64,000 nt of DNA from Bimuria novae-zelandiae CBS 107.79. Its lineage: Eukaryota > Ascomycota > Dothideomycetes > Pleosporales > Didymosphaeriaceae. Location of the stretch: positions 310,694-374,693 of the forward strand of contig ML976659.1 of NCBI GenBank assembly GCA_010015655.1, given 5' to 3'. How positions within the stretch are numbered: the stretch's first letter is position 1; every line of letters starts with the position of its first letter. The translations under genes were made by a program, and so were the position numbers. Positions 46,251-57,787 of this stretch are shown in pieces. The notes beneath the pieces are model-generated. The model saw nothing but the letters and a program-made list of their open reading frames with translations, did no database searches and was not told the origin of the DNA.

Positions 46251-46489
46251 AGTAATAAAAATAATCTCTTATATTAAGCACACCTTTATAGAGATAAAGG
46301 ACTCCCCTTAAGAAGCGTAATATATAGGTTAGCTAGATAAATGTGGGGTAAAACTCGCCTAGCTATATTACGGCCCTAAAGCTCGCTTTTTAAGAAGGTA
46401 TTAACGTAGTATGCATATAAGAGCTGGCTACGTAGCCTAGCACCTGCACCTTAAACTACCTAAGCTACTAGCTACACCTACCTATTAAT

Positions 46490-48979
46490 AGCTAGGACGA
46501 CCCCTAGCATAGGGAGACATAGAGACCTAAAGTCCTTATCTACACGCTAAAAGGCGTATAGCTTTACATCACGACCATAGCGCCCCTGTAGGACAGGGAT
46601 AGACAATAGATTTAGGTTAACAGGGTCTCTATCCTCAACATCTATAGGCAGCCTTAGACCACACTAGTCCTAGAGTATATTACAGGCCTCACCCCCCCAG
46701 CAAGATGCCTAGTGGGGGGAGACTTTAACACTAAGCACGATATATTTAAGCCTAGTATTACTACCTTATAAGGCGGCGCCGAGCTTGCGCGCTAGGCTAT
46801 AGATAGCGGCATAGACTATATTAAAGAACCTAGTAGAGCTACCTATAGAGCTAGCCACGTCCTAGACCTTAGCTTCTCTAATATCGCCTTCGCTAAGACA
46901 GAGGTGCGCGACAATCTGCACTATAGCTCTAATTACGCTACCTTAGTTATAATATTACTAGGTAGAGGCACACTAAGCTATAAATAATATTACCTTAGGC
47001 TTCCTAGAAAGAAGCTTCTTCCCTTTACCTAGCTAGTTATAATAGGTATGCTACAGCTACCCTTAATAATAGTAGCCTCTAACCTACGCTAGGTAGAAGA
47101 GTGCGCCACAGCGTTAACTTTATTACTCTAAGATACTCTACGTAAAACTAGCTACCTAAAGAGGGATAATAGGAAGGCAGCACCTTAGTAGATAGATAAG
47201 TGCGCTAACGCCAGGCGCCTACACCTTAAGTCTAGACAAGGCTATATAGGCACCTAGACCCTAGAGACTTGCAGCTTCCTAACTATAATAAGAAAGGCTA
47301 AGAGATAATACTAGCAACATACTATTAATAGCGTAAAGGAGGACTTCGATCTCTTTTAAATTATAGGCTAGCACAAGCTTAAGCTAATAAGATAAGACCC
47401 GCCGCTAGCCTACAAGGGGCGCTATATTATAGACCCGCAAGAGAAAGCTAAGACGCTTAGATAAGTAATACTCTACTATTTTAATAATAGTAATAACCTA
47501 CTAGAGGCTCTAGCACCTAACGTTTAAAAATTATAAGGCTATTATGCCCTCTTCTAGGACCTATACTTTTCCCCTAAAGAGGTTAAGCGTAATATAATAA
47601 GGGTCTTAAGCACTTTACCTAGCATAAATAAGATTATTATCCGCATGCTTACTGCATGCTAGCACTATATTTAGACGTATCTTACTAGCCTATACTAGCG
47701 CTGTCTGGCCCTTAGCTACTTCCCCTACGCGTGGAGGGTCGCAGAGGTTGTTATAATATCTAAGATAGGCAAAAAGGATAAATCCTCCCCTAGATTATAG
47801 AGACCTATCGCCCTGCTATCCTGCCTAGGCAAGGGCCTAGAAAGAATCTTAATAAGGAGGTTTGCTAGCACTGCCATAGCACACGGCATACTAAGCCCCT
47901 AACACGGGGGGGCTCTTCCTAAGAGATTAGCTATAGACCTAGTAGCTACCTTTATATATAACGTAGAGGACGCCTTCTCTAACGGCTAGCACGTTACTAT
48001 AGTTACTATAGATATTTAAGGCGCCTTTAACGCACTTTTTAGAAATTAACTTTTATATAGAATAAAGGCCTAAGGATTGCATAATAGCGCCCTTCTAATT
48101 ATAAAAAACTTCCTCTAGGACCGCCGCGTCTAAGTGCGATTAGGAGAAGCCACTATAGCGCCCTACCTAGTATAGTGCGGGACGCCGTAGGGCTTACTAC
48201 TATTACTAGTGCTATACACACTTTATCTGGCAGAGCTACTTTAGCAAGACCTTGCTAGGCGCTTTAGGTACGTAGATAATATCTGCCTCTATAGGTAATC
48301 CCACTCGCTAGACTAGAACGTGGAAATGCTGGCAGAAGATATAGGCGCTATAAATTCCTAGGGAGACGCTAATTACGTGGCATTTGCCCTAGAGAAACTC
48401 GAAATAATACACCTAACTAAGTAGAAAAGTAACTATTCGCCACCTATTTAGATTAACGATTAGCTTATCTTCTAATCTACACTACTAGATAAGGCGCTAC
48501 GCTAGCTAGGTGTTTACTTTAATAAAAAGCTTAATTTTAAAATACACGTTACTACTTGCGTAGCTAAAGGACGCGTAGTCGTACAGCACATTCGTAGTCT
48601 TGCCAGGATCTAGCACGGCCTACTAGCCAGCTTACTGCGTAAAGTAGTAATCTTATGCGTACTACCACGCCTACTATATAGAAACGAGGCCTAGTATAGA
48701 GGGCACACGAAGCCCCCTAAGACTATAAGAGCCGCGTAGAACCAAAAGGTCAGCACACGACTCAGGTGGCATATCGCCGCCCTGGAAAAGGCCCTTACGA
48801 TAGCGGTTAGAGGCGTCGTCCCTGCCTACCGCACTACGCCCACTACCACGCTATATAGAGATGCAGGTATTCCTTTAGTAGCTATAGCGCTTAAAGAGTG
48901 TAAGGCGAGGTTTGCTATACGCCTGTACTACATTAATAAAGGTTACCCGCTTGCAGCGCGCACGCGACTAATTATAGTA
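46490..48979 (+). pseudogene. LINE ORF2: endonuclease and reverse transcriptase, broken
   Basis: The APE-type endonuclease signature GGDFNTKHD is present, with RASHVLDLSFSN downstream ('...S.IDL.F'). RT has RPIALLSCLGKGLERILIRR near 47800-47870, GAFNALFRN near 48020-48050, VQCGTPQG near 48170-48195, and RYVDN at 48266-48280 where YVDD is expected, so one catalytic Asp is Asn. Gln and Trp codons are replaced by stops. The frame stays constant from 46721 to the pogo-2 insertion and again beyond it. It is therefore one ORF damaged by point mutation rather than indels. Confidence 0.82.
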
Positions 48980-49030
48980 CCGTGTCCGTGCGCGTAACGA
49001 TCGGATTCGCGTAACGATCGCCGAACACCA
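48980..49030. repeat. pogo-2 left terminal inverted repeat
   Basis: 51 bp. CGCGTAACGATCG occurs twice with starts at 48991 and 49008, exactly 17 bp apart. Confidence 0.92.
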
Positions 49031-50546
49031 AACCACCTCAACCTTCAGCGCGTCATAATTCTATCAACATGGATCCAATTCAAGCTGCGATTAATGAAAT
49101 CGAATCGCTAAATCCAGGAGAACGCTTTACTTATGCTAAAATAGCGCGTAGGCATGGTGTTGATCGCAATACCCTATCGCGAAATTATAGAGGGGTTCAA
49201 TCGTCGCGAACAACTAAGAGAATTAATCAACAAAAGCTCAACGTCCAGCAAGAGGAGGAGCTTGTACGATATATCAAAAGACTCACAGAGAGACATATAC
49301 CTCCCACTAGAGAGATGATACAGAACTTCGCCTCTACGATAGCAAAGGAGCCAGTTAGCGAGAGCTGGGTTACGCGCTTTATCAACCGACACAGCATTCA
49401 TCTCATCTCACAATGGACGGTCGGCATGGACAGCAATCGCCACAAAGCTGATTCAGAGGATAAATATCGCTTCTATTTCCAATTTCTACACAGCAAGATG
49501 GATCAATATCATATAGATCCTCGTCATATCTACAATATGGATGAGAAAGGCTGCCTGATCGGTATCGTTGGTAGATCAAAGAGGATATTCAGCAGACGAA
49601 TGTGGGAGAAGAAGGAGGTTAGGGCATCACTCCAAGATGGCAATCGCGCATGGATCACGCTCCTGGCATGTATCTGCGCTGATGGATCAGCTCTGCCGCC
49701 AAGCCTCATCTATGAGGCCGCCAACAAGGGCATCCAATCAAGCTGGGTAGAGGATATCAAGGCAGGAGAACACGAAGTCTTTATCACCTTATTATCCTCT
49801 AGCTAGACGAACAACGATATCGGGCTTGCCTGGCTTAAGCAGGTGTTTAATCGCTATACAAAAGAGAAGACTCGACGATCCTATCGACTTTTAATTATAG
49901 ACGGCCACGGATCTTATGTTACTATAGACTTTATTAACTATTATAATAAGCATAGAATCCTACTTACTATCCTGCCTTCTCACTTAACTTATACGCTTCA
50001 GCCACTTAATATTGCGATGTTTAAGCCTCTATTAACAGCGTACTTAGCAGAGCTATCACGATACCTTTATAGAAGCCAGGACCTAGCTTCTATTACTAAA
50101 GACGACTTCTTCCCCCTATTCTGGAATGCGTGGAAGGCCTCCTTTAAGAAATTAACTATCCTCAGCTCTTTTAGAGCCACAGGCATATCACCACCTAATC
50201 CTAATCCTATCCTTAATAGGTTCACGCAGGATCAAGAATCAGGCAATAGCTCTTTATTAGGGCTTAGCGATTATAATTAGAGAAAGGTGGATAGGCTTTT
50301 ACGATTAGCAGTAAAGGAACAAGGTAGTTAAGATACAAAAAAGCTTCGTTAATTGCTCCACCATCTATCTGTCCAAAATAAGCTGCTTAAGCATGACAAC
50401 GATGGGCTTAGGCAGGCGCTATCTATTAAGAAGAAGCGTAAAAAGAAGGGCAAAGCTCTTAACCTTTAACAGCGCCAAGAGTATTATAGTAGGGCTATTT
50501 TATAGTTACTAAGGAAAGTAAGGGAGGCACATGTTCGTTAATTAAT

Positions 50547-50719
50547 TGTCGGATATAGTCGGACCAAGCACAAGAGATGAATAAGGCAGAAGGTTCGTTG
50601 TATTAAGAGAGCTACAGAGAGCGATTATATACACAACCATAATGAGTAAGCAGGTGACGAAGAGTCACGTGAGAGATGCAGTTTATATATACCGTGTAAA
50701 CTGAGGTGCCATGCTGACA
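50547..50719 (-). repeat. copia-3 left LTR (3' LTR of the element)
   Basis: TGTCGGATATAGTCGG...GCCATGCTGACA. It aligns gap-free to 55853-56025 (offset 5306). Confidence 0.95.
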
Positions 50720-50899
50720 CACCCCCTAAGGTATCCATGTTAAATAGAGACCTTACAAATAATAAAAATAAGAAGAGAGTGAAACCTGTGCGCGCACCGC
50801 GTAGCTATTCTAACTAACTAAAGGGTACAGGATAAGGCGAGTGCTTAATAATAAGGTAATAAATATCCTTTAGGCTAAGCTAGCGTATGAAGTTCTTGT

Positions 50900-53800
50900 G
50901 TTTCTATTAAGAAAGTAGCTTTGTAAAGCTATTAGCAGGCATCTTAGCAGTAGGCTTCTATTTAATAGTAATTTTTCCACAATCTACCTCCTGGCAAAGC
51001 TACATTTGGTAGATATTAATATAGCGAAGCTTTGTTTAGATGCGATTAGCGTTACTTTTAACAAGGCGTATAGTTTGCGCATTGTTACACTAGAGAGCCT
51101 TCTTAGTGTAAAGCGTGAAGCCGATGTTGCGGTAAAAGCGATCCTAGTATTGCGATTCAACGCCAGCAGCTAAGAGAGCATATAGCTCTGCTTCAGTAGT
51201 AGAACAAGTGACTAACTAAAGCATAGTGGCTTTCCAGTTAATAGGTATGCTATAAAGCATGAAGACGTATCTAGCAGACGATCGACGAGTCTTAATATTA
51301 TCTCTAAATAATGCATCAGCAGCACTAAAGAAGGTAGGGATTATTAAGTTAATTTTTATAGCATAGGTCTGAGTAGGTTCACCCCCTCGAGCACTAATGG
51401 CAAGATATCTAGTACCGTACAGGTATTGCCACACGTGCTTAATCTCGAAGAGGTGGATTAGTCTAGGGTTTGTAAGAAACCTTGCAAGGACCGAGTGAGC
51501 GTATGCGACGTTAGGTCGCGTTATAGTTTTAATATAAGCTAGGTTGCCTATAAGGCGTTAGTAGGTCTTAGTGTTTAATAGCTTAGAGATGCTATCGTAG
51601 GGTGCAAGTCTTAAAGTTAAGGAGAGAGGCGTAGAAGGGTATCTTCTATTAGCGCGGATAAGGTCAAACTTAGTACAGACCTTGTTAATAAACGCATCCT
51701 AGACTAGGTAGAGCTAACGGCTAGCAAGAACGCGCTTAACTCAGATACTAAGAAACTATTTAACATCGCTAATTTAACGAAGGTTATAGAGCTTAATAAG
51801 CTATTATTCGAGCGTCTCGAAATCTTCTTGGTAGTTAGGGTGATAGAGGATGATGATATCGTCCACGTAGAAAAAGAGAATTACCCGGCTGTTCATCCAG
51901 AGGCATGGAAAGCCATAAACAGGGTGTAGGCCAAGCTTTCGCAGTAAAGCTTGGAAGTGTAGAGCCCACAGGCGTGGAGCTTCTTTCAAGCCATACAAGG
52001 CTCGTAGAAGACGGAGAATCTGGCCATACTTGTCTTAGAAACCATCTAGAGTTCTCACATAGAGAATGCGATCTAGGAAAGTATTAAGGAAGGCGCTTAG
52101 CACATTGTATTACATAGCCTTAAGGTTAAAGGCACACGTAAGGGCCATAAGAGCTTAAAAGAGGCGGGCGGTAAGAGTAGCTACGTATATGTTGCTATAC
52201 TACCCTTAAAGGTCTCCACGGACGACGAGGCGGGCCTTGTACTTAAGCAGATATCTATCCTTATTAAACTTATAGGTAAATACCTATATTAAAGGTACCG
52301 CATCTGTAGTATTCTTAGCTATAATATTTAGTAAGGCAAAGGTGCCCTTCTCCTAGTAGCTATTAAACTTAGTTACTCTAGCAGCTTTAAATTACTTTCT
52401 ATGTGCGTGATGCTTAAGCTCCTTCTAGTTACGTGGTGGAGGAGGAAGATCGTCGCGATAAATACAAGTAAGATCACGCTTAATCCTAGGTTATAAAGTA
52501 ATAAAAGTAGCCTTATAAGATTGCTGCATCATAGTAGCAAAGGTGTAGTACTTAGTTAAAGGACTAGCCTTAATAAAGTGCGCTTAGCGACGTCTTCTAC
52601 TAGTAATAATATTATCCTGCGAGAAATTTAGATCTCGTCGTTGCGGAGCATTGTTATGTCGCTAATCTAGGACATATAGTTAATTCGTGTCATGTTTACG
52701 CGTTAGAATAGCTATTCTGGCCGTGTCTGCGTCTTCTTCAGGATTCTTATTAACGTTCCACCCCCCAGGTGTCGTGTGCTAAGAAGCCCTAGAAGCAGAG
52801 AACTCCTAGAATAGCTATTACTCTATTTAGTTAGGAGTAGTACGAGCAGTAATTATTAAAGAAGGTAGTTATTAAATCTCCTTTTGCATAAGGGAAGAGG
52901 TGACTATTACTTATTGCTATATTATTAGCTATACAACTATAATAGTATTACTATTGTATTCCTCCTCAGGAATGTGTGCAGACTCAACAATATAAGGCCT
53001 TACTAGTTAAGTAGATAGCTTATCCTTATAAAGTTTATTAATAAAGCGTACGTCGCGTACGCGGATAACGTAATTCGTGGCAAGTAGCTACACTTAATAG
53101 ATATTTAAGGCGTCGTATCTAAGTAGGTATCTCTTAAAGGTGCGGTCTTCGAGTTTGTCTCCTCTTAGGAGGTGCTTATTAAGCACAAATCCACGGCTTC
53201 TAATAACGTAGAGTCGAGAGAAGTCAGGGCGGACGCCAGTAACTATCTCCTACGGTGTACGCCAGTTAATAGATTTCGTAGGCGTAATATTAAGTAGCCT
53301 GGCTGCTGTGCAGACTAGCTTATTAGCTAAGGTCTTAGGTAGACTAGCATGGATTCGAAGAACCCTAGCAATAGTGACAATAATCGCTCTAGCTTGTTCA
53401 GCACCCCTAAGCTGTGCAGGAGTGTCTGGAGACCTTATCTTAACCTTAATGCTGGCTAACGTAAGGACTTTCTAAGCGGAAGAGCCCAAATTAGCTTCTG
53501 CTCGTCCATATCTAACGTCTCCATCTATAAAGACAATAGCTACTTGGTAGCCATACACCCGCTTAATCTTGTTGATGAGGCGAGTGATCGCAGGAACGAC
53601 AGTAGCCTTATGTCGATTCTTGAGAGTACAGATTTCGTAGAGCTTCGTGTACTCGCACACTGCATGCAATGCCCAGACATCTCTATTATAGCATGCCTCA
53701 CCATGCTTCTGGAGTTGGATGATGTCGACAATAATGCGATAAAATAGGCGATAGGCTTTGTCAGCGCGAGGTCGTCGACTAACGTCTTCCTTTATCTTGC

Positions 53801-55615
53801 CCTTAATGCATAAGGTATATGTATCTGTCCACTAATCACCTCTGCCATTAGTGCCTACTCTAAGGCCTGTAGTCGAGTCTTTGAGATGCTCGATAGCTTA
53901 ATAGCTTAGGTATCTAAGCACTTAATATGCTTACATTATAATAACAACTTAAGGTAACTTTACGTAGGTGGAGTTAGCTACTATAGCCTAAAAAGGCTAT
54001 CTAGCGTCTTAAGCGTTTAAGAACCAGTAGCCTCCAACTTGTTCGAGTTCTAAGAAGACCTGAGACTTATCTTTCTTAAAGAGCCTGTTTGTCTTTAAGT
54101 TAAAGTAGATCTTCTTGCAATAGCTAAGACTAAAGATATTAGTAATAAACCCTAAAATATATGCCACGTTTTTAAGAGTAATTAAGGCTATCTTATTGCC
54201 CCTTCTTATATTAAGAGTTACTTCTCCCTATGCCTTAACTCGGTGCGAGTTGCAGCCTGCTTATACAGTGTCTTAGGAGGAAGGAAGCCTAGTCTGCTTC
54301 TAATTAACACCTGTCCTATTGCAGATGTGGACATTTGAACCTAGGTCCATCACCTATCAGTTCTGTAGTGATCGATCGTGTAATAAAGATGCAGAGTTTA
54401 ATTACAAGAGTTGCGAGGGTTACAAGGATTATAAAAGTTACAAGGATTGCGAGGGTTGCATAAAGTAGGCTATATTTAACGCGTATCCGTCTAAGCTACA
54501 GTCTATACTAGTGTTAGCTTTATAGGTCTAACGTAATGCGGAGTTCTTTTTGCGTTTAGCTAGCTCAGCTTTAGCTTTTTCTATATTAAATGTCCACTAA
54601 ATGTTTGCATCCTTATAGGCCTTTTTAGCCTTCTTAAGAGTGTCCTTATTACGAAAGACCTTAACAAGCTAAGACAAAGCCTTTAAAGTAGGCTTAAAGT
54701 CCTTTCGCCTGCCTTCAGCCTTAGTATTAAGTATAAAGCACTAAAGTATTGAGGTGTGTAGTCTACAGACACATTTTAATTAGTCCCTTCGGGTGTTTAG
54801 CAACGGCTCTGTGATTAATAAGGAAGATTACGATATAAAGCTACCTAGCGCCTTAGCTAAGTATTAGGTTATAGGCACCGTTCTCTGATAACGGCTTATC
54901 AAGTCTTAGAGAGTTAGTGTCGGCATAACGTCACTTGCCTCTCCTTACTCTATAGCAAGGAACTGCGCTTGCGCCCATGCCTCATCTCCAGAGTCCCGTA
55001 CAGCATAGATAAATCGCCATTGCGCTCGCGTTTCCGTCATCTCTGGCATGTCCTCTTGGACACATTGAGATGTGATTTGCGAGTATTTATCTAGCTAAGC
55101 CTGAACGCTCTAGTTCCTTGGCTTCTTTTAGATATTAGTGTATTAGGTGGCAAGCTCTAGCCTCCGCTGTTGGTCCGTGACCTTAAAATGCTTTTAGAGC
55201 GTCGTAAGCTGGCTCCGTGGATTGTCATACTCCGCCCTGTTAATAAGATAGACATGGGTTATTGCGACAGTGCGTAAGATCTTAAAATTAACCTTACTAA
55301 TTGCCTTTATAATTAACTCTTGACGTTTGGATTTAATCTCCCAGATCTTCCACGCATTAGCGGTGCTGTCATTAGACGGCTCTGCAATAGGTGGTGGAGT
55401 TATCGTAGTAGAGTCAGGGTCGCAGTACTGCCATACGCCCTTGATGGTAGCGTATCGTCGTTTGGCAGCATACCAAGGTGTCCAGTCTGCTAAACCTTGG
55501 AGAACAGTGGTAGCACGAGCATCAGTGCTAGTAGTAGTGGCTATAATAGCGAATAAGCTACCTTGCTAGTTAGCAGAAAATATGAAGTAGAACTTTAAGA
55601 GTGTTGTAATACAAC
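50900..55615 (-). pseudogene. copia-3 gag-pol polyprotein, broken
   Basis: Read on the minus strand. Gag (about 55615-54900) has ATTVLQGLADWTPWYAAKRR and PRSQLTTL*KHFKVTDQQRR. Integrase (about 54100-53150) leads to LLATNYVIRVRDVRFI, the 'VIR.RDV.F' end. RT (about 52500-51700) has YKFNKDRYLLKYKARLVVRG, LYGLKEAPRLWALHFQ and an intact catalytic YVDD at 51858-51869. RNase H (about 51450-51100) has STTEAELYALLAAG. Stops mostly replace Gln. The order gag-integrase-RT-RNase H is diagnostic of Ty1/copia. Stop density is lower than in copia-2, so it is younger. Confidence 0.85.
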
Positions 55616-55852
55616 AACAAGATGCGTGCAGCGACGCGAGGACAATTATAACGTAAAGTATAGTTAAAGAATATTAAAAACTTAGTTTTAATAGGTGCAA
55701 GAAATAATCTTAAAGAGTTGCGTAATGCGACGATAATAAAGCGTGCAACAACGCAAGAATAATCGCAACGTATACAACGTGTAATATAATTAATAAAGTA
55801 AACAATCTTATTTAAGTATCGCAGCGTAGTGCGGGGATACCGGGCTTATAAC

Positions 55853-56025
55853 TATTGGATGTGGTCGGACTAAGCACAAGAGATGAATGAGGCAGAAGGT
55901 TCGTTGTATTAAGAGAGCTATAGAGAGCGATTATATACACAACCATGATAAGTAAGCAGGTGACGAAGAGTCACGTGAGAGATGTAGTTTACATATACCG
56001 TGTGAACTGAGGTGCCATGCTGACA
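55853..56025 (-). repeat. copia-3 right LTR (5' LTR of the element)
   Basis: TATTGGATGTGGTCGG...GCCATGCTGACA. The starting TG is mutated to TA. TTAAT follows. Confidence 0.95.
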
Positions 56026-56513
56026 TTAATTAAGGAGCAAGAGGATAAGCAATAGCAGCTTTAAAAAGTGGAGATAGCAAAGCTAAAGAAGGCAGCTAAG
56101 CTATATAAGGAGAAAATACAGCAGGAAAAGCGTGCTGCGCAAAAGGCAGCTAAGAAGGCGAAGGAGGAGAAGAGGGTTAAAAAGGCTGCTTAGCGCGCTG
56201 CCTAGAAGTCTGCCCACGACGCTGAAAAAGCTCTGTAACTATCCCAAAAGGGTAAGAGAAAGGCCTCTCAGTCATCTCTACAGAGCAGAAAGCGTCAGAA
56301 ACGTGGTGTTAATGCTATAGATGTTGGGGAGGCCTCAGAGGGCGCATCTGCTGCCCCAACTAAATCTACACGTAGCGGCCGCGACGTCAAGCTTCCTAAT
56401 AGATATAAATAGTGAAAATTAATCGCAAGGATCTATATAGTAATTAACTAGAAAATCTTATAATAATACTAACTGTGGGTGGCTCTATTGCCTTATTGCT
56501 GATAGAGCTGTTC

Positions 56514-56547
56514 TGGTGTTCGGCGATCGTTACGCGCACGGACACGT
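56514..56547. repeat. pogo-2 right terminal inverted repeat
   Basis: 34 bp, TGGTGTTCGGCGATCGTTACGC...GGACACGT. It is the inverse of the left end but has only one CGATCGTTACGCG unit, so it is exactly 17 bp shorter. Confidence 0.92.
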
Positions 56548-56549
56548 TA

Positions 56550-57155
56550 TATAGAGGAAAAGGCGCTAGACGCTTATAGCGCCTACACATAAAAGTCTAA
56601 CTACTCGCATAGCTATTCGCACTAGTACCCCGCCCTATACTACTATAACCGTACTATTCTAACTAGTGCTAAACAGACCCTATAAATAATAAGCCTAAAA
56701 AGCTCGCTACTAAAGAATTTAAATAATGGTGGACAAGCCTGCCTATCGAGATAATTATAGTATTCTTAGACGGCTTGGAACAGCGCATAGAAAACGGCGA
56801 GCGCCACGTAACCTATGGATACGCTGTGTACCAGGGCTAGAGTCTATTATACACAGGTAAAGGCTCCCTTAACACGCGGGCCCACGTCTTCGACGCAGAA
56901 GTAGTAGGGGCCTAAAGAGGTCTTTAACACGTGCTATAGACTTAGGCGCACCGCCTAAGCCAGATTTAGATATGTCTAGATAGCATATTAGTTATTTAGG
57001 GCATTAGGGGAGACCCCGCGCCGTTATCCTAGTGGGCCTTTATACGCTGCTAGGAAGCTATAGACACCTAGGATATCTAAATCTAATAGTTACTAGGCTA
57101 CATAAGTATTAAAGGTAATAAGCTAGCTAATTAGCTAGCAGATAAGGCAGCTAAG
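56550..57155 (+). pseudogene. LINE ORF2, middle part: RNase H domain
   Basis: After the pogo-2 TA the LINE frame resumes. FLDGLEQRIENGERHVTYGYAVYQG at 56760-56835 is the start of an RNase H domain (pattern 'F.DGS...G..GYG.V.YQ'), with AEVVGA near 56900. LADKAAK at 57138-57155 is its end (pattern 'N..AD.AAK'). Gypsy-4 is inserted directly after AAK. Stops replace Gln/Trp. Confidence 0.8.
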
Positions 57156-57423
57156 TGTGACGGCCTGGCATGCCGGTAGAACACATGACCTCGCGTGAGA
57201 GGCGCGACTGCCTTACGCCTGGGTGTAGCTGCCTTACGCCTGGGTGCAGCTGCCCACGCACCCAGTGTAGCTACCTTGGATGGATAGTTATTCCGCTCCG
57301 ATGGCTGCGCATAAAAGCGCGTAGGACCTTTATACCTATTCTCTCCTCATCTTAGTGTAGCTAAAATAGAGCCAACTTACCTTATCTACTCTTTCGATGC
57401 AGGAGCCCGTGCTCGTCCTTATA
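57156..57423 (+). repeat. gypsy-4 5' LTR
   Basis: TGTGACGGCCTGG...GTCCTTATA (CA end mutated to TA). U3 holds three 21-bp units starting CTGCC at 57208, 57229 and 57250 (CTGCCTTACGCCTGGGTGTAG type). Confidence 0.95.
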
Positions 57424-57787
57424 TTATACTAAGATTACTTTACTTGGCTAGAGATAGTAATAAAATATTAGGTTAAACCGCTCGATCTGCCTGCGCGCAC
57501 GACTTAACAACAACTACCTTAAGAGATTTACTACACGACTACGCTAAGCTATTAGTTTATTATAGAGTACAATTACCCGCAATAAGAGGTTCTAATACCA
57601 CTAAGTAACGTACTGCTTAAAGGGAGTTAAAGGACGTAGTTTAGAAATAGTACGCCGCAGCTAGCTAGGAGAGCTAATTAGCCTGCCGCCCTTTGCTTAA
57701 TAAACGTGCCATACAGGCAACCCACTGCTTACGCAAAGAGGGCTACGAGAGCCCTAGCCTCTTTGCTTTGCCTGCAGCGTTGACAAA
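57424..57787 (+). other. gypsy-4 leader between 5' LTR and gag
   Basis: It should hold the primer-binding site. The bases after the LTR (TTATACTAAGATTAC) do not match a tRNA end that I recognise, perhaps because of mutation. No coding was recognised with confidence. Confidence 0.5.

Larger units (their letters stand above)
44101..48979 (+). mobile_element. Tad-like LINE, first part (5' end, ORF1, endonuclease, RT)
   Basis: The plus strand carries a non-LTR retrotransposon. An ORF1-like stretch runs from about 44700 to 46200. An endonuclease (VLTYTLKGV..., LVGGDFNTKHD at 46715-46745, IDYI) follows at about 46490-46990. RT spans about 47600-48520 (IALLSCLGKGLERIL, VQCGTPQG, RYVDN). The frame of endonuclease and RT is the same. 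The element continues at 56550 after pogo-2 and at 63695 after gypsy-4. The 5' limit is uncertain; a 16-G run lies at 44150-44165. Confidence 0.82.
50547..56025 (-). mobile_element. copia-3: full-length Ty1/copia element nested in pogo-2
   Basis: 5479 bp with 173-bp LTRs and a perfect 5-bp target duplication TTAAT (50542-50546 and 56026-56030). Coding is on the minus strand. Next to the right (5') LTR the minus strand reads GTTATAAGCCCGG, close to the complement of the initiator tRNA-Met anticodon arm, the usual copia half-tRNA primer site. A purine tract (CCTTAGGGGGTG) abuts the left LTR. LTR copies differ at few sites, nearly all transitions. Confidence 0.95.
49069..56412 (+). pseudogene. 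pogo-2 transposase, split by copia-3
   Basis: Coding is 49069-50546 plus 56031-56412, 620 codons in one frame. It starts MDPIQAAINEIESL. The psq-type helix-turn-helix (TYAKIARRHGVDRNTLSRNYRG) is at residues 24-45. The CENP-B/Tc5-type domain spans about 60-125. The DDE domain has NMDEKG at about 155-160 and LLIIDGHGSY near 49888-49917, but LQPLNIAMF near 50005-50030 where LQPLD is expected, so the third catalytic Asp is Asn. A TAG at 49804-49806 replaces the usual Trp. Further stops follow after 50280. The basic coiled tail (AAKKAKEEKR) continues after copia-3. It cannot make active transposase. Confidence 0.9.
48980..56547 (+). mobile_element. pogo-2: pogo-type transposon nested in the LINE and carrying copia-3
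   Basis: TA at 48978-48979 and 56548-56549. Inverted repeats start CGTGTCCGTGCGCGTAACG on the left and have the matching reverse complement on the right. Without copia-3 (50547-56025) and one 5-bp duplication the element is about 2.08 kb, a normal pogo size. Removing it with one TA keeps the LINE reading frame (RT at 48269 and RNase H at 56769 fall in the same frame). Composition near the left end is close to normal, so it is a comparatively recent insertion. Confidence 0.93.
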
